Made by a program: the position numbers and the translations under genes
In this document: positions 32,900 through 44,400 of the stretch, piece by piece
How the letters are laid out: the number at the start of each line of letters is the position of its first letter
Position numbering within the stretch: the first letter of the stretch is position 1
Assembly: GCF_040869045.1 (NCBI RefSeq)
Contig: NC_090320.1
Coordinates: 144,234,941-144,298,940 of the forward strand
Direction: 5' to 3'
Length of the DNA: 64,000 bases
Origin: Eurosta solidaginis
Taxonomy: Eukaryota; Arthropoda; Insecta; Diptera; Tephritidae
The notes under the pieces: model-generated
The model's database searches: none
Told to the model about the DNA's origin: nothing
Seen by the model: the letters and a program-made list of their open reading frames with translations, nothing else

Positions 32900-35320
32900 A
32901 TGCGGAATTTCTACAAACACATGAAATATAAATACGGAGAGGATGTACACGCATATCTAAAACACCACAGCAAACAAAAACAAAAACTAACAAAACAGAC
33001 AGCTACACTAAAATTCCTATTGGAATGTAGGAAGTTCGACATGCTACCACAGCATCTGACGGACTTAACAAAAAGAACACAGATACAAACCCCATCACAA
33101 AATATAAAGCAACAAATAGAGAGAGCGAAAAAACAGTTCCAGAAGAAAATAATGAACATAGAAAATCACACAAACGAATATTAATATAAAATCTATACGG
33201 GATCAAATTATATATGCTGAACAACAACTAAAGCGCAACCTCAGTGAAAGTGATTTCAACTCCGTCATGCACACTCAGAACATGTTAAGCCAGAGAGTGG
33301 CGAACGATTTAAAAAAGACACAAACATCGAAGCTCGAGAGATTGAAACAAATGCAACTGCAATCTTTAGGTATATGTATGAACACCAATTGTTTTATCAA
33401 CAAAACTGGCATTCAATTTCCGGAGGACGTTAAATGGTTGCTCTCTCTTGGTAAGAAATTTGCACTACCAACTACTAATACCACCTTTAAACCGCTAAAG
33501 ATCATAGCTGAGATTGAGCAAGTCATACAACAAATTGAGGATGAGAGAACGAAAGAAATGGAGAGATGTCGCCTAAGCAGCAGAATAAATCAATACAAAC
33601 GTTCAATAAAACAAAAAGCTTTTTAAAACAATACAAAAATGATATTATCATAACAGATTCCGACAAAGGAAACAAAACAGTGGTCATGTACAAGCTGATT
33701 ACAGGGAGAAAATGAATAAGTTGCTTGGAGACAAAAGCACTTATAGAGTAGCCCGAACTGACCCAACTAACAAGCTACAGAAACAGAACAACAAATTCGT
33801 CGACGAACTCTACAAAAGCAAACTAATTAACTTTAAAGACAAACAGCAACTTACATGCACAGCACCTGATGCGCCACGACAGTACCGCTTACCGAAAACT
33901 CATAAGCCGGATCTACCTCTACGTCCAATAGCATCCTCGGTCAATGTTCCCTGCTATGGTTTGTCCAAATTTGTTGGAAAATTGCTGAACGACTTAATTT
34001 CTGACGAGTACAATATAAAAAACTCTTTTAGACTCAAAGGTAGGTTGGAGAAGGTTGAAATATGCGAAAATGACTTATTGGTATCTTTCGATGTGGTGTC
34101 ATTATTCACTAACATACCCACATATCTTGCTATCAAAATCATAATGAGTAAGTTTCATCAGATCCAAACAAACATACCGAGAAATAATTTTCTGGAAATA
34201 CTGAACTTCTGTCTGAAGGACAATAACTATTTCATGTACGATAACAAAACTTATACGCAAAGCTTTGGAATGCCCATGGGCAACCCCCTATCTCCGACAA
34301 TAGCGGACGTAATCATGGACGATTTACTCGATGCCACCATTTTACAATTAAAGAAACTTCACAACATAAATATAAATAAAAAAATATGTAGACGACATTT
34401 TTGCTATTGTAAAACAAAGCGACGTTGAGGTCATTCTGAACACTTTCAACCAGTATCATAACAAATTACAGTTTACTATGGAAAAAGAAGAAAACCAAAA
34501 GATCCCGTTTTTGGATGTCCTTATACACAGAAACAACAATGAAATTTTTCTCAATTGCTACGCGAAACCTATAGCGTCAGGCAGAATAATCAATTTTCTC
34601 TCAGCCCAGCCGAAAAAATACAAAATCAATACAGCTAAAAATATGATAAATAAAGTTTTAACCCTTAGCCATGAACAATTTACGGAATCGAACAAGGAAA
34701 AAATTTGCAAAGTGCTTATAAATAATAACTACCCGCGTCATTTAGTAAATACTCTCATTGAACAAAAAACCAAAGAAATGAATAATAAGTCCAAACAAAT
34801 AACCCTTTCACAAACAACAAATGAGACAAAACGATACCACAGCATCACATATATTTCAAAATTCTCAGAAGAGCTAAACAAAAACTTAAAAGAACACAAA
34901 CAAGACATATCTCTGGCGTACAAATCAAATTGCACACTCTCAACTGTATACACCAAAAACAAAAGCAAACTAGAATCACAACATAGAAACAATGTCATAT
35001 ACGAAATTAAATGCAACGGAGGAGAGAACAACGACTGTAACAAAATATACATTGGAACGACAAAAAGACCACTAGGAGTGCGATTACAAGAACACGAATC
35101 GGATATAAGAAGAAACAAAAGCGGTACAGCTCTTGCGCAACATATACTGACACATGCGCATACAGCTGATATACAAAACGCCAGAATTTTAGACACAGAG
35201 AAAAGAGAGAGAACAAGATATACACTGGAGAGCCTACATATTTTGAAAAACAGAGAAAAAGCAATAAACAAAAAGGAAGATAGCGACGAAATCGCTGCAG
35301 CATATTTGTTATGTTTATGA
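32900..35320 (+). pseudogene. PLE copy D RT/GIY-YIG polyprotein, 5' complete, frameshifted
   Basis: The ATG at 32900 (MRNFYKHMKYKYGEDV) gives the N-terminus that copy A lacks. Compared with copy A, an extra A near 33165 shifts the frame, about 40 bp are missing near 33610, an A is missing near 33688, and a deletion near 34376 puts the catalytic YVDD codons (34385-34396) out of frame. The RT landmarks (RLPKTHKPDLPLRPI, GMPMGNPLSPTIAD) and the endonuclease (CNKIYIGTTKRPLGV, stop at 35318-35320) are otherwise present. It has a normal YVDD where copy A has YVAD. Confidence 0.88.
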
Positions 35321-35529
35321 TAACAAATCAGTCTGACAAATGTAGCTGACATTGATGATACAGATAAATTATGTTATGTGACTCAAATTTAAAAAAATTT
35401 TTTGTTATTGTTTAATGTTTTTAGATTATACATTTTTTCCAACTTTTCAATGTAAGTGACACTTATACATGTTTTGATGATATTGTCTCTTATGTATTAT
35501 CTTTGTTTGTGTCTTATAAAATAAAGATC

Positions 35530-35570
35530 CTGCCCCTGAGGATGCCAAGGAGATTGGCGAAACGTAGGGA
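35530..35570 (+). ncRNA. Hammerhead-like motif of PLE copy D
   Basis: CTGAGGA at 35536-35542, helix GCCAA/TTGGC, GAAA at 35559-35562, CGTA and GGG. Identical core to copies A and C. Confidence 0.5.
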
Positions 35571-35703
35571 GTTAAGTGGAGAAAAGCGTATCTTTTTTTC
35601 TTGCACTAGCGCACATCTGACCGCATCAGCTTATTAAAAAACTAACATTTATAAAAAAAATCCATAAAGTGGTCAGCAAATAAATATAAAAAATTTTTTT
35701 AAT

Positions 35704-35876
35704 GTTAATTTTGATACGGGCTTATTTACCAAAATAATGTCACCTCATAATAGATAATATATATCAACTTACTGACGTTAGGTAGTAATTTCATTTTTAA
35801 TTCTCGTTGGTAAAGCCTAAAGAAAATGTGGCAAGATTGATCACCTTGCCAAATTCTTCTTTTCTAAAGGGGATTT
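35704..35876 (+). other. 412-like 3' untranslated region and polypurine tract
   Basis: The sequence directly before the 3' LTR ends in CTAAAGGGGATTT (35864-35876), a purine-rich tract in the position where plus-strand DNA synthesis is primed. It ties the right LTR to an internal region of the same strand as the 5' half. Confidence 0.6.
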
Positions 35877-36350
35877 TGTAGTGGCAGATTGAGTCACTGC
35901 ATTAAATTGCAGTAAAGCTGGCAACTCCCCCTCGTATATAGAATGCAAGATGCTACCCTTATTTTAATACTTGGCATCACTGAAAATGTTGGAGTAGAAT
36001 AACACAGAGATTCAACCCGATTTGTTGAATCTCCCGTTGTTCGATTTCATCACGCCATTGTACCGGTATGCGCAAATACATACCGACAATGGCTTTGAAA
36101 AAATGCAAGTCAGTTCAGTTTGAAGTGAACCGGCCGCCACGCTTGACGCGCAAATAAAAACGCGAAAACTAAACCCAAAGTGTGTAAATCAAAAACTAAG
36201 TGTGAAACTAAAGATGGAAATAAAGGCAAGTATTTTATAAACGAAAATGAAATAAGTTTTTACTAATTGAAAAAAGAACTAAAAGAAGGAATAGAAAAAA
36301 ACCCAGTGAGTGTGTGCGTGTAGGTGTGGGTATAAAATGCCCACTTTATA
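35877..36350 (+). repeat. 3' LTR of the 412-like element
   Basis: Same start (TGTAGTGGCAG), same body and same end (TTTATA) as 5279-5715. It is about 37 bp longer, mainly through small insertions such as ACACAGAGATTCA-like and AACTAAAAG-like stretches. Confidence 0.85.
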
Positions 36351-36446
36351 AGTTCCAGCAGCTATTGAATGCGAGTACTATTTTTGGGTATTGTTGATTT
36401 AATTATTTTAGTCCCGGAGCCCACTGCAAAAAATATGTTGCATGTT

Positions 36447-36480
<34 letters not shown>

Positions 36481-37022
36481 TAAATCTGGAAGCACGGCGA
36501 CCTTTGTGCAGATGTATTGTGTAAGACCTTTCAACCTTATTTTGTATCTGGAGGCTATTGATGTATCTAAGTACCACTTCAGGCTTATTAATCCATATCA
36601 CATAGGGATTAAGAGTCCCACCACCTAGATGGGATAGTCTCTGCCTAGCCAGAGCGACGCATTAGCACAGAATATGAACCGGCGTTTCATCATCCAGATT
36701 ACAGAAACGACAAATTTGGGTATCGGATAGATTAAACTTACTTAGGGGATTTCGTAGACCGCAATGTCCCGTATAGTAGCCAGTAAGAGTTTTTAGGTCC
36801 TCCCTGCTTAGATTAATGAGTTTGGCTGATACTTTCGTTGTCGGAAGTATAAACAGTTTAGCCTGTCTTTGTCCTGGCCAGTCAATCTAGTGACTGTCTG
36901 AATATTTTAGTTTCTCAGTTACTTATAGTTTCCCTGGTGTGTGCTTTTGTAAGTCCACAAAAGGGCTCTGGACCATAGAATTCTGCTATAGCACCCTGGT
37001 TTGCTAGGTAATCTTCATGTCC
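36351..37022 (-). pseudogene. LINE ORF2 C-terminal fragment with poly-Asn microsatellite
   Basis: The minus strand encodes an RNase H tail (GHEDYLANQGAIAEFYG), then LTGYYTGHCGLRNPLSKF and CRFCNLDDETPVHILC, the C-terminal zinc motif region of RNase H-bearing LINEs, with a stop after HILC. The frame resumes to 36362 and contains ten Asn residues from a TAT microsatellite (36448-36479). It is cut on the right by the giant-LTR element. It is not the same family as the LINEs at 1.2 and 23.3 kb. Confidence 0.75.
36448..36479. repeat. TAT/ATT microsatellite
   Basis: Ten to eleven uninterrupted trinucleotide units, read as Asn codons on the minus strand. Confidence 0.95.
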
Positions 37023-40000
37023 TGTTACGTGGCTGGCTTGTTGGGGTGGTGAGGAGCGGCGGCAAGCAGGTATGCTTGCGGGCCTAGGCTAGCTCGTCGT
37101 CTTGGGCGGGGTATTGCACCACCGACCTCACCCGCAGCCACATGAACAAAAAGGGTTCATACCTACATGTGTATATAAATGAGAGAAAAACTGAAACAAA
37201 TAGAAATAAATGTGAGGGGCAGAGTTAAGAGGGGGAAAAAGATGAAGGCCTGTCCTGTCAGGTGGAGTCTACCCTCCCTCTGCAGTGCAACTTGAACCGC
37301 ACCGTAGGCACTGTGCTGACTCCTATCTACTTACAGTTCCCCCAAACCTGACACTGCTCGGTCCCCTGTCACTCGGTCATTTTCCATAAACCCTCACCTT
37401 CACCTTACCTTGCCACGCACAAGCGCAGCACCAACACCGAATGGATTCAACCTAGCCCTGCATACTTGCAAAAACGACTAAAATTTTCATCTATCCATAA
37501 TTTACAAATTTTATTTACGAAATACATCCCTGATTAATATTAATAAGTAATGCCTTAATGCTAATATGCCTACTTCAAATATACTTAGATTCAACCTAGG
37601 TAAAAGAAGTTACAGCGGAATTCAAAAAAATTATAATCCAACTTAACGTCTAATTATTAATCATTCAAATTCAAAATTTCAAATACCGGAGGTACTAATA
37701 TAAAAGCAATAAAAATTAAGTACAAAAAAAGTTAAATTGGAAATCTGTATATTTCGTTCCTGATTCAACCTCCCAGGTTTAGATATTTCACAGCAAACAA
37801 ACTTCAAGGCAACAAAATTTCACCAACTTAACTTAGGTATAATGATAATACGAAAACTGCTACTTCCTAACACTAAGCTTCGAATTCAGTTTGACTTCCT
37901 TTGACAGAAATATATATACATAAGCTTAATAATTATCCCATAAGTATCCTAACCAAAAGACCTGACAATTTGGGGGGCCACCCTAATGGCTATGCCAAAG
38001 TATCTACCCCAATCGTTCAAGATTCAAAACTGCGGTATCCGCAAGGTTTATCAAGGTGGAGCAAGTAATAACAAATATATGTGATTTTGCTTGTTATCTG
38101 CAAATCCCTGACATTCCTCAATGATCAATTATGGAAGCAGAAGCAGTTCATAAATAGAGCAAAAAAAAAAAAAACGTTTGGCTTAAGGCAAAAAATAAAT
38201 ACTTGTATGTAAATACGTATGTGCATTAAATCTTGTATGCAAATATATTATTACTCCTTGTCAATTCCTATCCTTTACAAATGTTGAGCATAAATTTAGG
38301 AATAGCAATTCAATATATGTGCATACTAGTATATATACTCAAATGACATCGTATAACTTTTACTCACTCACCATGTCACTCAATGTGTTGGAGGCGCCTT
38401 CAAGCTGTAGAGTAGCTATGCTGAAAAGCAGAGCCGGCCCCACAAATACTAAAACAATTGCATAAGTGTGTGTAAAAATTTAGTGACAACTCCCCACAGT
38501 GTGCTAAAAGAAAATGTGGACTGTGAAGTTCGAAATTAAAAAGGACTCTGGTTATTTATTTCAAGCTAATCCTAACAATATTTACTTATATTCATATAAC
38601 TAAGAACGCGGAGGTCGGGATAGCCAGATAAAACTTTTTTATAAAAGAAGGTATGGTGTTTATTCAATGCAAAATTTACTTAAAAAAATCACTTTTTCAT
38701 TAAGAAAGAACTATAAAACAAAGTAAATGTAAAGATAGAAATATATATTTTCAAAACATAAAGTTATTCAATAAAAAAAATGTATAAAAATTAATAAAAC
38801 TAAGTGGAACGTACAAAAAGGTACTTATATTGAATTGTCAATATTTATTAATAATTAATTAATTATTATTAATTATTAATATTTAAATTGTCAATATTAA
38901 TATGTGTGTTCAAAGGAACTTAATAATACTAACTAAAACGTATTAAAATTCACTTTAACCTTGCAGTATATTGCTTTTATTATGTGCCCAAAAAGTAGCA
39001 TGGACTTTTCCTTTTGCATTCACTGTTAGTTTTAGTGAGTGACAAGCGAAAGCAAACGATTGTGATCGCAAATCGTTAGTGTCTGTGTTAAAATACGAAC
39101 TCAAATTGCACAATGTGCAACTTTTGGCCGGCTCTGCTGAAAAGTGTAAAAAAGCTAAACATACATGTATACATAAAGCTACCCTCAATCACTCAGCCAG
39201 ATCGCTCGCTTGCGATCTTGGTTTATGAGTTAATTAGTATGTTGCTTATGTCCGGGCGATGATGCACGCGGCAAAATGAAAAGACTTGTGTACGAAAAAA
39301 TGTTTAATAAAAAAAGGTAACGAAAAAAACTTTATAAGGAACAAAACAAAACGGCTGATGATACAAAAAGTATAAAGCGAAGCTTTATACCTTTAGTGCC
39401 AACCGATGTGTTTAAAGTTAAAAGAAAAAAATCCCGACAAAAATTAAAAAAAAACATGTGCTAAAAAAATTCTGAAAGCAAGTAGGAATTAAAGCGAATA
39501 AAAAAGTTAAAACATATGCAAAATTAGGAGAGGTGGGCTTTCGGAGGCAAATGTCAAAAGAAATAGAAAATTCAATAAAAGAATTTAAAGCGAATGAAAT
39601 GAATAAAACTGTATAGGTAAGGAAAAAATTTACGGAATAGAATCAAAAATGTATAAACCCAAAACGAATCGAAGGGATTCAAAGCGAAAAATTAAAGTTA
39701 TGAGAAAACTAAATAGCAACAAAAAAACGTTGAAATGCCCTTATGCCCCTAGACCCCTGTTGCTATACCTTTTTCTTCGTTTGTGTGACCCTAGGCTGAG
39801 CAGATATTGCTAAGTTTCTTTTTCTTTCTTTCACTAAAAAATTAAGACATAAGCCATATACATATAGATGTACAATAACAAAAAAAATTCCAAAAAGTTG
39901 ATGTTGATGTTGTTGTGGTTGTTGGTGGCCTCTGCAATCGCGGTCGCAAGGGAGATGTTGTGCGCTTGATAGCATAAAGCTGATATTACCAGTGATCGTG

Positions 40001-41341
40001 AGTGTTGCTGATAGAAAAAAAAAATCCTCGAACTCAGAAGTTGTAGTTGTCGTTACTGCTGGGACCGAGTATCGCCAATAGAATGCATCGCAGTTGTTGT
40101 TGTTGTTGGCGTTGCGGCACCAAAAAGAAGAAGTTGTGTCTCTTGCTGGAAGATTTTGGTGTTGCCGTTGTTGTTATGATGTCAATATATCGCCGGTAAG
40201 AATGTTGTTGTTGACGCGTTCTATTCCCGCCAATAAAAAAATGTTGCCAAAATGGTGTATCGAAGGTGTTGTTGTTGGGTGTTTTGCCGTTGGCTAAGAG
40301 GCTAAAAGGGTAGTGTTGTTGTTGTGGTGACAATATATTGCCGATACCAAAATATGTGGCCGCAGGTGGGAGTTATAATTGCCAGTAGAAAAGGTGGCGT
40401 ACTTGTTGTTGGCGTTGCGCCGCTGATGACCAAATAAGGGAATAACGAGTCATTGCTGGTGAAAGCAAATGGTGTGCCGTTGAAAAGAAAAGTGTGTTGT
40501 GTTGTTGTGGATGCTGTGTGCCGTAGGACAACTAAAGACAGTGTCCAGTGTGTTGTTTTGAGGTGATCTGCGAAAATTCAAAAAGCAAACTTATTAAACC
40601 AATCAAAGCAGATGTTATAAAAAACTGATATTACAAACGTGTGTACATATATTAGTTTCTTGTTTGCATGGTTTATATGCTCACCTAAATACATATCTTT
40701 GTATAGAGGCGTGAACATAAACCTGCAATTTTGCTTTTGGCTTCCTTGAAAACTTTGCTATGTGGAAGCCAAGTTCCCAGTGGGCACGCCAGATGATAAA
40801 AATCATGGCTAGACTTACGAAGAGTATTTCGGGTGCGAGTCTGAGTAATAGCCCCCTTGGCTGTTGATGGGATTGCCTTCCTTGGTTTTTGGTACGTTTC
40901 GCGAGACTTTGCGGCGCGCACAACACTGTTTTTAGGAACAGATACCCTTAACTTGCGAATTTATTCGCGCGCTTCACTTTAAAACTTAAATTTTTCTTTT
41001 TTTCACTCGCGCTTAGCGAACTGGCACTTTCACTGGACACTGATTCAACGAAACTTTGGCCGTTGTCTAACGTTCTACCTTTTATCTCTACCGCCGTGGT
41101 AAGGAAAGTTACCCAAAACATATACTTTTAACACATACAAGCTACTTACTTTCGGATTTCCCGTACTTCCCTTTATGCATTCACACAATCATGCATTCAC
41201 GCATTTGTACGTTCACACAAAATAACACCTACACAGATACATCTAGATCGCGTCTTGGCCGCAATATTGCAATGCTGTTGGCAACATGGTAGTACCGCCA
41301 ACAACATGATGCCAACGCGCTGTGTTGCTTCCGCTGTAACA
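37023..41341 (-). repeat. 3' LTR of the giant-LTR element (4.3 kb, with hAT insertion)
   Basis: Collinear with 48448-54660. Contains a 708-bp non-autonomous hAT-type insertion. Without it the LTR is about 3.6 kb. It retains about 200 bp (38146-38347) and about 400 bp (39791-40191) that are missing from the other copy. Poly-CAA/GTT tracts at 39890-40530 give Gln-rich open stretches without genic meaning. Confidence 0.82.
38429..39136. mobile_element. Non-autonomous hAT-type element (708 bp)
   Basis: Terminal inverted repeats CAGAGCCGGCC/GGCCGGCTCTG are flanked by a perfect 8-bp duplication CTGAAAAG (38421-38428, 39137-39144). The other LTR keeps the empty site with a single CTGAAAAG at 49654-49661, which proves the insertion. 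The interior is AT-rich with no transposase frame. TIR type and 8-bp duplication are those of hAT elements. Confidence 0.93.
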
Positions 41342-42035
41342 ATGCGGCAGACACTTAACCTAGAAACATGTTGACGTACATTTAGCCCAGTCTGGTGAAA
41401 GGCTGTCTTACAGGCTCGCAGCCGCCGATGGTGCCTGCACTATGGAGCGTGCGGGTAAAAATATTCAAACGCAGCCTGCAACTTCTTGTTTCCCGTCCAA
41501 CGTTCGGCCTCGACCCACGACTCAATGCCGGGCCTAATCTTTTGTTAAAGTCTCATAGCTTGCCTCTCGCATTAATTTTGTTGCAACATCAAGGAACTAG
41601 GAAACTGGGTCACTGCTAACATTTATCTCCTACTTAAGCTATATCACAGAGAAATTCTACAAACTAAAAGTCAAATAAAATAAAAAAATAAAGAAAATAT
41701 CACATATAAAAGGAGCGAAGATTTAAAGATAAGATAAAAATAAAATTGAAAAAAATATCACAGATGCAAATAAAATTAATAGGAAAATATCACAGCAAAA
41801 TGGTAAAGTTATACAAAAATTTAAATAAAATAAATAATTGCAAAAATAATCAAATAAATAAATTAAAAAAGTCAAGAAGCAGGTAAATAATTTCGTACGT
41901 CAAGAGTCGAATAAATAACATGCGTCAATAAATTTGAGTAATAAAATAAATCGAATGCTACCACAACAAATACAAACACATTAAACAGAGGTACTAGCAC
42001 TACAATTAACATGTAACTATTTTGCAAAAATATCT
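41342..42035. other. Interval between integrase end and 3' LTR, no env recognised
   Basis: In coding orientation this is the region where an env or 3' UTR would lie. I see only AT-rich sequence with AAATAAA-type repeats and no envelope-like frame. There is no obvious polypurine tract next to the LTR. Confidence 0.45.
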
Positions 42036-42428
42036 TTAGCGTGGTATACACCGATCCTTTTCCCCTTTGCTTTCGCCAAGCTCATACATAGAATTCCCTA
42101 TGGAATTAAGTTCGATACATTTTATTTGTTTCGGAGCTAGCTTGGCGTTGTAGTTATCGACTTGGACACTTTGCTTAAAGTTTCGGCGGTATACCACTTG
42201 TCCAATTTGAAACTTAATATCCTTACTCCTAGTGTCATATACTCTTTTACTTCTTTCATGGGCCAACTTCAGTTCTTTCATAATCTTATTTCTTATCATC
42301 TGCATTTTATCGCTTTGCGCTCCTTTCTCGCAATCAACATCTTTCACTGCCGCCATCTTTCGGTATAGTTCATATGATGCAGCATGCTGTATCATAGGCA
42401 TACCGAAAATGGCATAATATGGAGACAT
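42036..42428 (-). pseudogene. Giant-LTR element integrase C-terminal region
   Basis: The frame MSPYYAIFGMPMIQHAASYE is the region after the integrase catalytic Glu. KFQIGQVVYRRNFKQS and KLAPKQIKCIELNSIGNSMYEL form the C-terminal SH3-like fold. Separated by frame changes from the core at 42527-42730. Confidence 0.75.
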
Positions 42429-42526
42429 GTTGATCGCTGAGTGTGCAACGCTGCGGAGGGCAAAGGCATTTATCCCAGTTTTTCTGGTTATCCTTTATAA
42501 AGGATCTAATGATCTGCAGAACAGAT

Positions 42527-42730
42527 CTATTTGCCCTGTGGCGAATAAAATGCAGTTTTTATGTGTTTGGTGCCGTATTTTTCCAGAAAGTGGTTGAAAA
42601 CTTCTGACACAAACTGCTTTCCATTATCGGAGTGGACATACTCAGGCACACCGAACACATGGAAGACGTCCCTCTCCAAGAACTTGACGACTTCGGCTGA
42701 AGTTGCCCTTCTCATCGGTTTTAAAAACAC
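42527..42730 (-). pseudogene. Giant-LTR element integrase core fragment
   Basis: FLKPMRRATSAEVVKFLERD followed by VFGVPEYVHSDNGKQFVSEVF contains the second catalytic Asp (SDNGKQF). A stop after YSPQGK interrupts it before the third acidic residue. Confidence 0.75.
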
Positions 42731-42876
42731 AAACTTACTAAAGTGATCTAGACAAACAAAGCTTACACGTTACCATCACAAGAACGAGGATAGGGACCCA
42801 TAAAATCAATAAAAAGGCGCTGGAAAGGTCGCTCTGTGAGCTTTTGATTTCTCATCATGGGTTGTTTAAACACATT

Positions 42877-43881
42877 TTAAGTTTTGTTTGTTTTGCAAGT
42901 TTCGCAATCTTTTATATGAGCGCATACATCTGTGACCATTCCTGGCCAGTAATATTTCTGACGTAGTCTGGATAGAGTTTTGTGGATGCCACCATGACCA
43001 GCGTACGGTGAGATATGAGACGACTCTACCAGCCCCGGTCGCAACCCCGACGGAACCCAGAGCTTCCAGGTCTGGTGCGCTGGAAGGTCGTCCCCCCTGT
43101 CGAATTGCGTCCGTTTATAGACGTAACCGTCCGATATGCATAAGTCTGGTAACTTATCCTGGTTCTCGGTCACCGTCTTTTTTAACTCCGCATACTCCTC
43201 CGACTCGAAGCACGGTGACTCGAGACATACGTCGATGGCTCTGTCGTTCGTCTGTATTTCGTCCATGTGCATTCGTGAGAGTGTGTCAGGAACCACGTTT
43301 TGTGCATCTTTTCGATGTTGAATATCGAAGTCATAACCTTGGAGTTTCAAACTCCACCTTGCCAACCTCCCAGAAAGATCTTTCTGATTCATGAGGCATT
43401 TGAGGCTGGCATGATCAGTTATGATGGTGAACGGGGTTCCTCCCACATAAGGTTGAAATCTTTTAACACTCGCGATCGCAGCATAACATTCTAGTTCTGT
43501 TATGCTGTAGTTTTTCTGCGCTTTATTTAGTTTTGCCGAAACGTAGGCAATCGGTCTTTTGTTCTGGTCATCGTCCAACTGAAACAAAACCCCTCCCACT
43601 CCGTCAGTTGATGCATCACATTTTATATAAAAGCGACGATTAAAGTCAGGATGTGTGAGCACTGGTTCAGAAACCAAACTTAGCTTTAAAATTTCAACTG
43701 ATTTTGTTGCTTCGTCCGTCATTGCAAACTTTTTGATTTTGTCTTTCTTGAGGCAGTCGTGCAGCGGAGCTGCAATAGTCGCATAGTCCTGTATGAAACG
43801 TCGGTACCAGCCCGACATACCCTGGAACCGTCGTAGTTGCTTCGGGGTTTTCGGAACTGGAACGTCCCTCACAGCCACCAC
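42877..43881 (-). pseudogene. Giant-LTR element RT thumb, RNase H and integrase zinc domain
   Basis: 334 codons open. LRRFQGMSGWYRRFIQDYA is the end of the RT. RNase H shows KCDASTDGVGGVLFQ, YSITELECYAAIASVKRF, FTIITDHASLKCL and DALSR-like (PDTLSRM). The integrase zinc finger follows as SSHISPYAGHGGIHKTL ... CETCKTNK. It opens after a frameshift near 43885 from the RT block. Confidence 0.82.
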
Positions 43882-44400
43882 TTTATTGGCATCTGTCCTA
43901 ATGCATCCATCGCGACCACGTACCCTAGATATCGAACTTCTTTGAAATAGAACTTGCTCTTTTCTACATTTATAGTTAACTTAGCCTCACGAGGACACCG
44001 AGCGACCTTTTCCAACAAACAAATATTAGACTCGAAATCTACCGAACACACTAACAAATCGTCAAGGTAAACAAAAGCACATTCACGTAAAGCGGCCGGA
44101 ATGACCTTGTCCATGAGACGACACATTCGTTGTGCTGCATTGCACAACCCGAAAGGCATTACAGTGAATTGGTATAGGGGTCGGCCAGGGACAGTGAAGG
44201 CGGTGTTTTCCCTTGACTTCTTCTACAGAGGAATCCGCCAGAACGCGTCCTTTAAATCGATGGCGGAGATAAATCTGGTATTTTGTAATCGGCTAAGTAT
44301 TCCGTCGATGTGGGGTAATGGGTAGGCATCCTTTATCGTCCTTTCATTGACTTTGCGGGCGTCGAGGCAGAGACGTTTTGGTCCCTTTGATCACCAGTGA
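43869..44400 (-). pseudogene. Giant-LTR element RT palm with YLDD
   Basis: Contains the FISAIDLKDAFWRIPL region, a TAG, then FTVPGRPLYQFTVMPFGLCN and the catalytic FVYLDDLLVCS. The catalytic residues are kept. It is separated from the protease block by a frameshift near 44380 and from RNase H by one near 43885. Confidence 0.82.

Larger units (their letters stand above)
28689..35691. mobile_element. Mirror-image cluster of four Penelope-like copies (A-, B-, C+, D+)
   Basis: Reading outward from a centre at about 31941, there is a partial copy on each side (B minus, C plus) and then a nearly complete copy on each side (A minus, D plus). The cluster is bordered by AATTTTTTTAAT at 28677-28688 and 35692-35703, a possible 12-bp duplication but low in complexity. 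It lies in the 3' part of the 412-like element. Head-to-tail partial copies in front of a full copy are a known feature of Penelope-like elements; having that dimer doubled in mirror image is unusual. Confidence 0.8.
5279..36350 (+). mobile_element. 412/mdg1-like Ty3/gypsy retrotransposon expanded to 31 kb by nested insertions
   Basis: The two LTRs (5279-5715 and 35877-36350) share their starts, ends and most of their sequence. The internal pieces appear in the right order and strand: primer site 5716, leader, gag 8612, protease 11705-11856 continuing at 17856, RT/RNase H 18300-19600, integrase start 19835-20226, integrase core 21976-22110, integrase C-terminus 23000-23240, polypurine tract before 35877. 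Everything between these pieces is younger inserted DNA. The RT stretch VYIKNYRFPYTQREEINKQV and the tRNA-Arg-type primer site fit the 412/mdg1 lineage. The bases before the 5' LTR (GGTT) and after the 3' LTR (AGTT) are a near-match for a 4-bp duplication. Confidence 0.8.

Noticed and set aside
39763..40333. Gln-rich frames (runs of CAA) that could be a host transcription factor fragment
   Set aside because: They lie inside an LTR, change frame, have no domain and arise from GTT/CAA simple repeats; the same frames occur in the other LTR.
41342..42035. Envelope gene of the giant-LTR element
   Set aside because: No signal peptide, no fusion or furin-like site and no long frame in coding orientation; the region is AT-rich and non-coding.
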